Source: Flavobacteriaceae bacterium (GTDB taxonomy: Bacteria > Bacteroidota > Bacteroidia > Flavobacteriales > Flavobacteriaceae). From it: a stretch of 21,099 nucleotides of DNA. Below, in pieces: positions 14,608 to 21,099 of the stretch (positions are counted from its first letter, which is position 1; each line of letters opens with the position of its first letter). The stretch lies in assembly GCA_013001365.1 (NCBI GenBank), contig JABDMQ010000174.1, positions 1 through 21,099 of the forward strand. The letters are read 5' to 3'. Both the position numbers and the translations under genes were made by a program. Below the pieces are notes generated by a model. The model did not search any database. It was not told the DNA's origin and saw nothing but the letters and a program-made list of their open reading frames with translations.

Positions 14608-15609
14608 ATGGAAGATACAAGTACGATCGATATTAAGGCCATTAACGAAAAAATTGAAAAGGAAAGTGCTTTTCTAGAGTTGCTTACTTTAGAAATGAAT
14701 AAAGTAATCGTAGGTCAGAAACACATGATCGAACGATTGCTGATTGGTTTACTAGGACAGGGGCATATACTTCTAGAAGGAGTGCCAGGATTGGCAAAGA
14801 CCTTGGCCATCAATACGCTGTCGCAAGCAGTAGATGGCAGTTTTAGCAGGATACAATTCACGCCAGACCTTTTGCCCGCTGATGTAACAGGTACCTTGAT
14901 CTACAATATGAAGCAGAATGATTTCACTATCAAGAAAGGACCGATTTTCGCAAATTTCGTTCTGGCAGACGAAATTAACAGGGCTCCTGCAAAAGTTCAG
15001 TCTGCATTACTTGAAGCAATGCAAGAAAAACAAGTTACCATAGGTGATGAAACATTTACATTGGACAAGCCATTTTTGGTCATGGCCACACAGAATCCCG
15101 TTGAGCAAGAAGGCACATACCCACTGCCAGAAGCACAAGTTGACCGTTTCATGTTAAAGACCGTGATCGATTATCCTAAAATGGACGAAGAACAAATGAT
15201 CGTTCGGGCCAATTTAAAAGGCGGATTTGAAAAAGTGAATCCTGTTGTTTCTTTAAAGCAGATTCTTGACGCACAAGAAGCTGTTAGAAGCGTCTACATG
15301 GATGAAAAAATCGAGAAATACATATTGGATATCGTTTTTGCAACGCGTTATCCTGATAAATACAAACTCGCGGAGCTTAAGCCACTAATTTCGTTTGGTG
15401 CTTCTCCTCGTGGTAGCATCAACCTGGCAAATGCTGCTAAATGCTTTGCCTTTATAAAGCATCGCGGTTATGTTATTCCCGAAGATGTCCGTGCAGTCGT
15501 TCATGACGTACTCCGCCACCGGTTAGGCATTACCTATGAAGCCGAAGCGGAAAACGTAACCTCTGAAGACATCATTAACAAAATAGTCAACGAAATAGAA
15601 GTTCCATAG
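14608..15609 (+). CDS. moxR: MoxR-family AAA+ ATPase
   Basis: A 333-residue cytosolic ATPase. Walker A is GVPGLAKT (58-65), Walker B is FVLADE (117-122, with Asp121 and Glu122), and the sensor-1 motif is ATQNP (160-164). FTPDLLPADVTGT (84-96) is characteristic of the MoxR group. MoxR proteins act as chaperone-like ATPases that mature or regulate partners carrying VWA domains, by analogy with the magnesium chelatase I and D subunits. All later genes to the window end are in the same direction and several encode VWA proteins, so this is the motor of the Bat module. A hairpin terminator upstream isolates the operon. The start follows an A-rich tract with no Shine-Dalgarno site. Confidence 0.95.
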   Translation: MEDTSTIDIKAINEKIEKESAFLELLTLEMNKVIVGQKHMIERLLIGLLGQGHILLEGVPGLAKTLAINTLSQAVDGSFSRIQFTPDLLPADVTGTLIYNMKQNDFTIKKGPIFANFVLADEINRAPAKVQSALLEAMQEKQVTIGDETFTLDKPFLVMATQNPVEQEGTYPLPEAQVDRFMLKTVIDYPKMDEEQMIVRANLKGGFEKVNPVVSLKQILDAQEAVRSVYMDEKIEKYILDIVFATRYPDKYKLAELKPLISFGASPRGSINLANAAKCFAFIKHRGYVIPEDVRAVVHDVLRHRLGITYEAEAENVTSEDIINKIVNEIEVP

Positions 15610-15655
15610 TAGTTGTTCTCTTGTTAATTGAACATGATCACTGTCGACCGAAACA

Positions 15656-16522
15656 ATGGATACTAAAGAACTACTAAAAAAAGTACGCAAGATCGAGATC
15701 AAGACAAGGCGCTTGTCAGATCATATATTTGGAGGCGAATACCATTCGACCTTCAAGGGTCGTGGAATGACCTTTAGCGAAGTACGCCAATATCAGTATG
15801 GAGACGATGTTCGGAATATCGACTGGAATGTTACGGCTCGATACAGCGAACCTTTCATAAAGATCTTCGAAGAAGAGCGCGAACTCATAATGATGCTTCT
15901 AGTTGATGTTTCTGGATCTGAGTTCTTTGGCACACAAGGTCAATTCAAGAACGAGATAATCACTGAAATTGCTGCTACATTGGCATTTTCGGCCACTCAA
16001 AACAACGACAAGATCGGGCTTATCCTGTTTTCTGATGAAGTCGAATTATTCGTACCGCCTAAAAAAGGTCGGTCTCATGTATTACGTATCATTAGGGAAT
16101 TGTTGGAGTTTCATCCAAAAAGTAAAAAGACCAACATTGCTGAGGCCTTGAAATTCCTATCGAACGTTATGAAGAAAAAGGCCATTGTTTTCTTGCTTTC
16201 AGATTTCATTGCAGATAATTATGAACGAACCCTTAAGATCGTTGCCAACAAACATGATGTTACTGGGATACGCATTTACGATAAACGAGAAGAAGAGATG
16301 CCGAATCTTGGTATGGTACAGATGGAAGATGAAGAGACAGGCGAATCCATATTAGTGAATACAGCGTCGAAGAAAGTAAGGGTCAATTATGGCCGATTTT
16401 ATAATGAGAAGGTACAATTCTTCAAGGAAAGTTTCAACAAATCCGGAGCTGGAACGATTGACTGTCGCGTGGATGAAAGCTATGTCAAGAAATTACTCGG
16501 ATACTTTAAGCGTAGATCATAA
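15656..16522 (+). CDS. DUF58 (VWA-like) protein of the Bat operon
   Basis: A 288-residue soluble protein. The DUF58 signature spans about 33-62 (GRGMTFSEVRQYQYGDD followed by RNIDWNVTAR). A VWA-type fold follows with the metal-site motif DVSGS (84-88) and a late Asp in LLSDF (180-184), so metal-ion-dependent adhesion-site (MIDAS) geometry is mostly preserved. Proteins of this family are nearly always encoded after a MoxR ATPase and are presumed to be its partner. There is no signal peptide or membrane segment, so it stays in the cytoplasm. It lies 46 bases after MoxR, and its TAA directly abuts the next ATG. Confidence 0.93.
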   Translation: MDTKELLKKVRKIEIKTRRLSDHIFGGEYHSTFKGRGMTFSEVRQYQYGDDVRNIDWNVTARYSEPFIKIFEEERELIMMLLVDVSGSEFFGTQGQFKNEIITEIAATLAFSATQNNDKIGLILFSDEVELFVPPKKGRSHVLRIIRELLEFHPKSKKTNIAEALKFLSNVMKKKAIVFLLSDFIADNYERTLKIVANKHDVTGIRIYDKREEEMPNLGMVQMEDEETGESILVNTASKKVRVNYGRFYNEKVQFFKESFNKSGAGTIDCRVDESYVKKLLGYFKRRS

Positions 16523-18184
16523 ATGAAAATTAATAACGAGCACATCTTGAAAGTCAAGCAATCCAGATCCCATGGCTTGCTCTTGCTAATTGTTCTCGTT
16601 TCTTGGTGTCTACAAGCACAGGTCAAGGCTAGTATCGATTCAACCACCATTAAAATTGGTGAACAAACCACATATAAGATTCAGGTTGAAGCTGATACTA
16701 CGGATTTAGTGGTCTTTCCAGAAGGACAAACATTCTTGCCTTTGGAAATGATCGAATCCTTCAAGACCGATACTACTAAGAAAGAAGCTAAATACAACTT
16801 CATTAAACGCTATGGCCTTACCCAGTTCGATTCTGGTGCCTATACCATTCCTCCACAAAAAATAATGATTGGCAACAAGGCTTTTTTCACTGATTCATTA
16901 AAAGTTGAAGTCAATGATGTAATCATAGACACTACCGAACAAGGGCTCTTCGACATAAAGCCGCTAATTGAGGTTGATAAGTCACGAGGGCAATGGTGGA
17001 AATATCTGTTGTATGCCATTTTGTTTCTAGGCCTTTTAGGTGGTATTCTATATTGGTTCATCTGGAGAAAAAAACCTTTGACACAAGAAGAGCAAGTGGC
17101 TTTACTATCTCCATATGAACGCGCAAAACTATCGCTTCAAGAACTTGACAAGGCAGATTACCTGGCCAAGGACCAAATAAAGGATTATTATTCTGAGTTA
17201 ACCGCAATCATCCGTAGGTATCTTGATGAAAAGGTCTATGACCATGCCATGGAAAGTACGACAGACGAACTCGTAAATCGGTTAAGGTTATTGAAAGATG
17301 CTAACCAAATGCATCTAGAGCAACAAGACATTAATAATATAGAAACCATCTTGAAACGAGCAGACCTGGTTAAATTTGCTAAATCAAGACCAGAAATTGC
17401 ATTGGCAGAAATCGACCGTAAAACCATTGACCTTGAAATAGATCAGGTAAAAGAATCATTGCCAGAACCTACAGAAGAAGAAAAGCTTCAGGACCAATTA
17501 TATCGTGAAGAACTAGAACGCAAGAAAAAACGCAGAAAGATCTTGATCACAAGTATAAGTGCTGCGATTGTTGTATTTGGCTTGTTAATTGGCCTTACAG
17601 CCTATTCTGGTTACAACAACTTGAAGGATACCATATTGGGTCACCCAAGTAAGGTGTTACTAGAAGGAGAATGGGTACGAAGCGAATATGGGGCCCCTAG
17701 TGTTGCTATTTCAACTCCTAGAGTCTTGAAACGCTCGACAACGGATTTACCCAAAGAAGTCCAGGAGCAATTCGATATGACCATGTTTGGCTATGGTAGC
17801 GTTTTAGAATTCTTCGCGGTAACCATTCAAACCTTTAATTATAAACAAGATGTAGAGATTGACTTGGAGAAAGCCATCGATGGGGCAATTGGTGATTTCG
17901 AGAAAAAAGGTGCGCAGAACTTGATCGTACAGAATGATAAGTTCATTACACCAAATGGGGCCGAAGGCATTAAGGTCTATGGTACAGGAGAATTTCTGAT
18001 AGAAGGTACTGACAAGTATCAGGTTGCCAATTATAATATTTTGCTTTTTACTGCCGAGAACGTACTGCAACAGATCACCATCCTGCATAGAAATGATGAT
18101 ACATATGCCAAGGAGATGACCGATAGAATGATAACATCGATTGAACTCAAGAAAGAAGAAAAGAAAAAAGAAGATCAAAGCTAA
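16523..18184 (+). CDS. BatD/DUF4381-like membrane protein with an extra C-terminal periplasmic domain
   Basis: A 553-residue protein. Residues about 17-33 look like a signal peptide (LLLLIVLVSWCLQAQ). Residues 35-150 form a beta-rich periplasmic domain resembling the repeats of BatD. The first membrane segment is 160-181, followed by a cytosolic helical region 185-335 like DUF4381 (LSPYERAKLSLQELD, YYSELTAIIRRYLDE) ending in a charged coiled stretch. A second membrane segment is at 339-361, and a further domain at about 370-545 faces the periplasm. The N-terminal half is the usual protein found between DUF58 and the VWA proteins. The second membrane segment and last domain appear to be an addition, though I did not recognise a family for it. 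It abuts DUF58 with no gap and overlaps batA by one base (TAATG), so it is tightly coupled. Confidence 0.85.
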   Translation: MKINNEHILKVKQSRSHGLLLLIVLVSWCLQAQVKASIDSTTIKIGEQTTYKIQVEADTTDLVVFPEGQTFLPLEMIESFKTDTTKKEAKYNFIKRYGLTQFDSGAYTIPPQKIMIGNKAFFTDSLKVEVNDVIIDTTEQGLFDIKPLIEVDKSRGQWWKYLLYAILFLGLLGGILYWFIWRKKPLTQEEQVALLSPYERAKLSLQELDKADYLAKDQIKDYYSELTAIIRRYLDEKVYDHAMESTTDELVNRLRLLKDANQMHLEQQDINNIETILKRADLVKFAKSRPEIALAEIDRKTIDLEIDQVKESLPEPTEEEKLQDQLYREELERKKKRRKILITSISAAIVVFGLLIGLTAYSGYNNLKDTILGHPSKVLLEGEWVRSEYGAPSVAISTPRVLKRSTTDLPKEVQEQFDMTMFGYGSVLEFFAVTIQTFNYKQDVEIDLEKAIDGAIGDFEKKGAQNLIVQNDKFITPNGAEGIKVYGTGEFLIEGTDKYQVANYNILLFTAENVLQQITILHRNDDTYAKEMTDRMITSIELKKEEKKKEDQS

Positions 18185-19188
18185 TGTTCAGCAATTTTGA
18201 ATTTGTAAATCCTGGATTTTTCTGGTTGCTTTTATTGCTGCCTCTGGCTTTGCTATGGTATTTTTTCAAAAGGAAGAAAGAAAGCCCAGAACTCAAGATC
18301 TCTAGTTTAAAAGGGTTCAAGGCTACGCCGTCATTCCTTCCACGACTAAAGCCATTGTTATTCATTTTAAGGCTAGCTGCACTTGCATTGCTCATAATAG
18401 CCTTGGCACGACCAAGAACAGTTGATGTTTCTACCAAGACAAAGACCACTAGAGGAATTGATATCGTTATGGCCATCGATGTTTCTGCAAGTATGTTGGC
18501 ACGTGACCTGCAGCCTAATCGATTGGAAGCACTTAAAGCGGTAGCAGCAGATTTCATAAAAGGTCGACCTAACGATCGTATAGGATTGGTAGAATATGCT
18601 GGAGAGAGTTTTACTAAAACCCCTATCACGAGTGACAAGAACATTGTGCTTCGTTCATTGAACGATATAAAATACAATACGATCATAGAAGGTGGAACCG
18701 CTATAGGAATGGGACTGGCAACAGCTGTAAACCGTTTGAAAGACAGTAAAGCAGTTAGCAAGATCATCATACTTTTAACAGATGGTGTGAATAATTCGGG
18801 ATTCATAGACCCTAAAATTGCCAGTGAATTAGCATTGGAGTATGGCATAAAGACCTATACGATTGGGCTTGGCACTAACGGAATGGCGTTATCTCCGATT
18901 GCCATTAAGGCAAATGGCACATTTCAGTATGGTCGGGTGCAGGTAGAAATCGATGAAAAATTACTGAAGGAAATAGCCCAAGTAACTGGAGGACGTTATT
19001 TCAGGGCGACTGACAATAGAAAGCTTGCGGAAATCTATGCAGAAATAGATAAACTTGAAAAGACAGATGTAGAAGAATTCAAGTTCACACAGTACGAAGA
19101 AATGTTCAGGCCTTTGGTGTGGCTTGCGGGAATTTTATTATTAATTGAGGTATTACTACGTTTCACTTTATTTAGAAGTTTTATATAA
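18184..19188 (+). CDS. batA: BatA, membrane-anchored VWA protein
   Basis: A 334-residue inner-membrane protein. Hydrophobic segments at about 10-28 and 56-75 precede a VWA domain, and a last one lies at about 311-330. The MIDAS metal site is complete: DVSAS (99-103), Thr172 in GGTAIG and Asp200 in LLTDGVNN. This is the architecture of BatA from the Bacteroides aerotolerance operon, in which the VWA domain lies in the periplasm and is thought to form a complex with BatB and the TPR proteins. The role in oxygen tolerance is known only from genetic work in Bacteroides and is not established for aerobic flavobacteria. Start and stop both sit in TAATG overlaps (18184 and 19188), so translation is coupled with both neighbours. 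Confidence 0.93.
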   Translation: MFSNFEFVNPGFFWLLLLLPLALLWYFFKRKKESPELKISSLKGFKATPSFLPRLKPLLFILRLAALALLIIALARPRTVDVSTKTKTTRGIDIVMAIDVSASMLARDLQPNRLEALKAVAADFIKGRPNDRIGLVEYAGESFTKTPITSDKNIVLRSLNDIKYNTIIEGGTAIGMGLATAVNRLKDSKAVSKIIILLTDGVNNSGFIDPKIASELALEYGIKTYTIGLGTNGMALSPIAIKANGTFQYGRVQVEIDEKLLKEIAQVTGGRYFRATDNRKLAEIYAEIDKLEKTDVEEFKFTQYEEMFRPLVWLAGILLLIEVLLRFTLFRSFI

Positions 19189-20225
19189 TGTTTCAATTGG
19201 AAGAGAAAATATGGTTTTGGGCGCTAATTATTATTCCGGTGATAGTGTTGTTGTATATATTGCTTCAGATTTGGAAACGCCATGCACAGAAAAAATTCGC
19301 AACTGGACGTTTACTCAATAAGCTAAGTCCTAACAGATCATTGTTCAAAAGCATCTTGAAACTCATTGTTTTGTGTTTGGCTTTTGCCTCATTGTCCATT
19401 GCACTGGTAAATCCTAAAGTAGGTACATCTCTTGAAACAGTAAAAAGAGAAGGTGTGGATATCGTTTTTGCAGTAGATGTATCCAGAAGTATGCTTGCTG
19501 AGGATATTGCTCCTAATCGATTGGAGAAGTCCAAGCAATTGGTAACCCAGATCGTTAATAATCTTGCGAGTGATCGTGTTGGCATCATTGCGTATGCTGG
19601 CACTGCTTTTCCGCAACTTCCTATAACTACGGACTATGCCTCTGCTAAGATGTTCCTGCAGAATATGAATACGGAAATGCTCTCCTCCCAAGGAACAGCG
19701 ATAAACGAAGCCATTGAACTAGCAAAGACCTATTACAATGATGAAGAACAGACCAATCGCGTCTTGATAATTATTTCTGATGGCGAGGATCACAGTGAAG
19801 CAGCCGCTGCTGTGGCCGAAGAAGCAAGTGAAGAAGGAATTAGGATTTTTACTATAGGTGTTGGCACTACCAAGGGTGGGCCTATCCCAATTAAAAGAAA
19901 CGGAATTGTCCTGAATTACAAGAAAGACAATCAAGGAGAGACCGTGATCACAAAGCTAGATGAAAATACATTGAAAACCATTGCAGATGAAGCTAATGGC
20001 ACCTATATCAATGGGCAGAACACCAATGAGGTCATTGAAGAGATTTCGGAAATCTTATTGAAAATGGACAAGAAAGAATTCGAGGCCAAACAATTTGCGG
20101 ACTTCAAGGATCAATTTCAATGGTTTCTGGGCTTGGCAATATTATTGTTATTCCTTGATATTTTCTTATTAGAAAGAAAGACCGAATGGTTGAAAAAATT
20201 GAACTTATTCAATGAAAATCTCTAA
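19188..20225 (+). CDS. batB: BatB, membrane-anchored VWA protein
   Basis: A 345-residue paralogue of BatA with the same layout: membrane segments at about 9-27 and 54-74, a VWA domain, and a final segment at about 311-328. The MIDAS residues are DVSRS (97-101), Thr170 in SSQGTAI and Asp198 in ISDGEDHS. BatB is distinguished from BatA by position and by motifs such as YAGTAFPQLPITTDY (136-150). It presumably acts with BatA in an envelope complex driven or assembled by the MoxR ATPase. Its ATG overlaps the BatA stop by one base. The next gene starts 24 or 75 bases downstream depending on the start chosen. Confidence 0.93.
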   Translation: MFQLEEKIWFWALIIIPVIVLLYILLQIWKRHAQKKFATGRLLNKLSPNRSLFKSILKLIVLCLAFASLSIALVNPKVGTSLETVKREGVDIVFAVDVSRSMLAEDIAPNRLEKSKQLVTQIVNNLASDRVGIIAYAGTAFPQLPITTDYASAKMFLQNMNTEMLSSQGTAINEAIELAKTYYNDEEQTNRVLIIISDGEDHSEAAAAVAEEASEEGIRIFTIGVGTTKGGPIPIKRNGIVLNYKKDNQGETVITKLDENTLKTIADEANGTYINGQNTNEVIEEISEILLKMDKKEFEAKQFADFKDQFQWFLGLAILLLFLDIFLLERKTEWLKKLNLFNENL

Positions 20226-20300
20226 TTAGAATTTATAAGTTCTTTAACTATGAAGAAAACCAGTGTTTTTTATATTGCTAGGCTAAGTAATTTGCTAAAA

Positions 20301-21099
20301 ATGAAAACATATTTTTCTCTTGCAGTTTTCTTTTTCACACTGTTGGGATATGCCCAAGAGAAGAAAGATCTTGATTTACAAGAATCCAACGACTTAGTTT
20401 ACCAAGGCAACGAACTGATTACTGATAACGAATTCGTATCTGCTGAAATGGAATATCGTAAGGCCATTTCAAAAAAGCCTGACAATGCTGTAGCCAGTTA
20501 CGATCTTGGAAATGCCTATTATGAGAACGAACGATTTGATGAAGCCCTGCTTCGCCATACCGAAGCTGTAGAATTTGCTGAAACCAAAGAACAAAAGCAT
20601 CGCGCATGGCACAACATAGGCAATACGCTCATGAAGGGTGAAAAATGCCAAGAGGCTGTCGAATCCTACAAAAACGCCCTTCGAAACGATCCAACAGACG
20701 ATGAAACACGTTATAACCTAGGTCTTGCCAAGGAATGTGCCAAGAAACAGCAACAGGAAGAAGAGGACAAAAAGAATGACGACGAAAAGAAGGATGAAGA
20801 CAAGGACAAGGAAGAAAAAGATGGTGAGGATGAAGATGAAAAGGATGATGGAAAGCAGGAAGAAAATGAGGAGAAAGAAAATGAAGATCAGCAAAACCAA
20901 GATCAAGGAGAAGACGAAAAAAATGAAAACGGTGATCCTAAGGACGAAAAACAAGAGCAGGACAAAGAAGGCAAACCAGAAGACGACAAGCAGCAACCTC
21001 AGCAAAAACCTGGTCAATTATCTCCTCAGCAGATAAAGAATCTGTTAGAAGCCATGAATAATCAAGAACAAAAGGTCCAAGAAAAAATAAACGCCCAAA
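20301..21099 (+). CDS. batC: BatC, TPR protein with long acidic low-complexity region (partial, 3' end outside window)
   Basis: The frame is open to the window edge, giving 266 residues from the ATG at 20301. That start gives a clean Sec signal peptide (MKTYFSLAVFFFTLLGYAQ). An in-frame ATG at 20250 would add 17 residues before it and is less likely. Residues about 29-134 form roughly three TPR units (NELITDNEFVSAEMEYRKAI, ASYDLGNAYYENERFDEAL, AWHNIGNTLMKGEKCQEAV). Residues 151-232 are almost only Glu, Asp, Lys and Gln. The LSPQQIKNLLEAMNNQE stretch (240-256) is the conserved tail region of BatC. BatC is believed to bind the BatA/BatB complex through its TPRs. Given the tail motif, few residues should be missing. 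The low-complexity part is prone to length change between strains. Confidence 0.9.
   Translation, partial: MKTYFSLAVFFFTLLGYAQEKKDLDLQESNDLVYQGNELITDNEFVSAEMEYRKAISKKPDNAVASYDLGNAYYENERFDEALLRHTEAVEFAETKEQKHRAWHNIGNTLMKGEKCQEAVESYKNALRNDPTDDETRYNLGLAKECAKKQQQEEEDKKNDDEKKDEDKDKEEKDGEDEDEKDDGKQEENEEKENEDQQNQDQGEDEKNENGDPKDEKQEQDKEGKPEDDKQQPQQKPGQLSPQQIKNLLEAMNNQEQKVQEKINAQ

Noticed and set aside
18147..18848. Minus-strand ORF of 233 codons opposite BatA
   Set aside because: Its length comes from the absence of antisense stops in BatA. The Ser/Ile/Leu-rich translation has no domain pattern, while BatA has a complete MIDAS.
20718..21017. Hydrophobic 99-residue minus-strand ORF that looks like a membrane protein
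   Set aside because: It is the reverse complement of the GAA/GAC/AAG-rich BatC tract, which reads as Phe/Leu/Val/Ile codons.
20725..21036. Arg/Lys/Met-rich 103-residue plus-strand ORF
   Set aside because: It is a shifted frame of the same BatC low-complexity tract.

Overview
The window looks like chromosomal DNA from a marine-type member of the Flavobacteriaceae (Bacteroidetes). The evidence is a TAnnTTTG-type promoter element at 5092, A-rich sequence rather than Shine-Dalgarno sites before most starts, flavobacterial-style lipoprotein and Sec signals, a Bat (Bacteroides aerotolerance) operon, and a DUF1800/DUF1501 pair. No rRNA, tRNA, CRISPR array, intact insertion sequence or phage gene was seen.

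Layout. (1) 1-5013, minus strand, two transcription units. The first is a small coiled-coil protein followed by an exported M28-type zinc peptidase whose C-terminus lies outside the window. The second is an isoaspartyl peptidase/asparaginase lipoprotein followed by an S9D-type glutamyl endopeptidase, closed by a strong hairpin terminator. (2) 5135-6688, plus, an ALDH7-type (aminoadipate-semialdehyde) dehydrogenase with its own terminator. (3) 6811-9377, plus, an AT-rich DUF1800/DUF1501 pair. (4) 9378-10104, a 727-base gene-free stretch with three diverged copies of a hairpin-bearing element. This is the most puzzling part of the window. (5) 10105-11991, minus, an SDR dehydrogenase and a Schlafen/AlbA_2-domain protein with no base between stop and start. 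(6) 12087-14440, two DUF4382 lipoproteins on the plus strand on either side of a minus-strand aldo/keto reductase. (7) 14608 to the window end, plus, a tightly packed Bat operon: MoxR ATPase, DUF58, BatD/DUF4381-like membrane protein, BatA, BatB and a truncated BatC.

The left third suggests protein and peptide breakdown in the envelope (M28, S9D, isoaspartyl peptidase) next to a step of lysine catabolism (ALDH7). The right third is a MoxR/VWA envelope module, in which an AAA+ ATPase is thought to act with membrane-anchored VWA proteins and TPR partners. The middle holds the least understood genes: DUF1800/DUF1501, AlbA_2-SDR, the DUF4382 paralogues and the repeat-bearing intergenic region.

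All functions are inferred by reading translations against remembered families. No database search was run.
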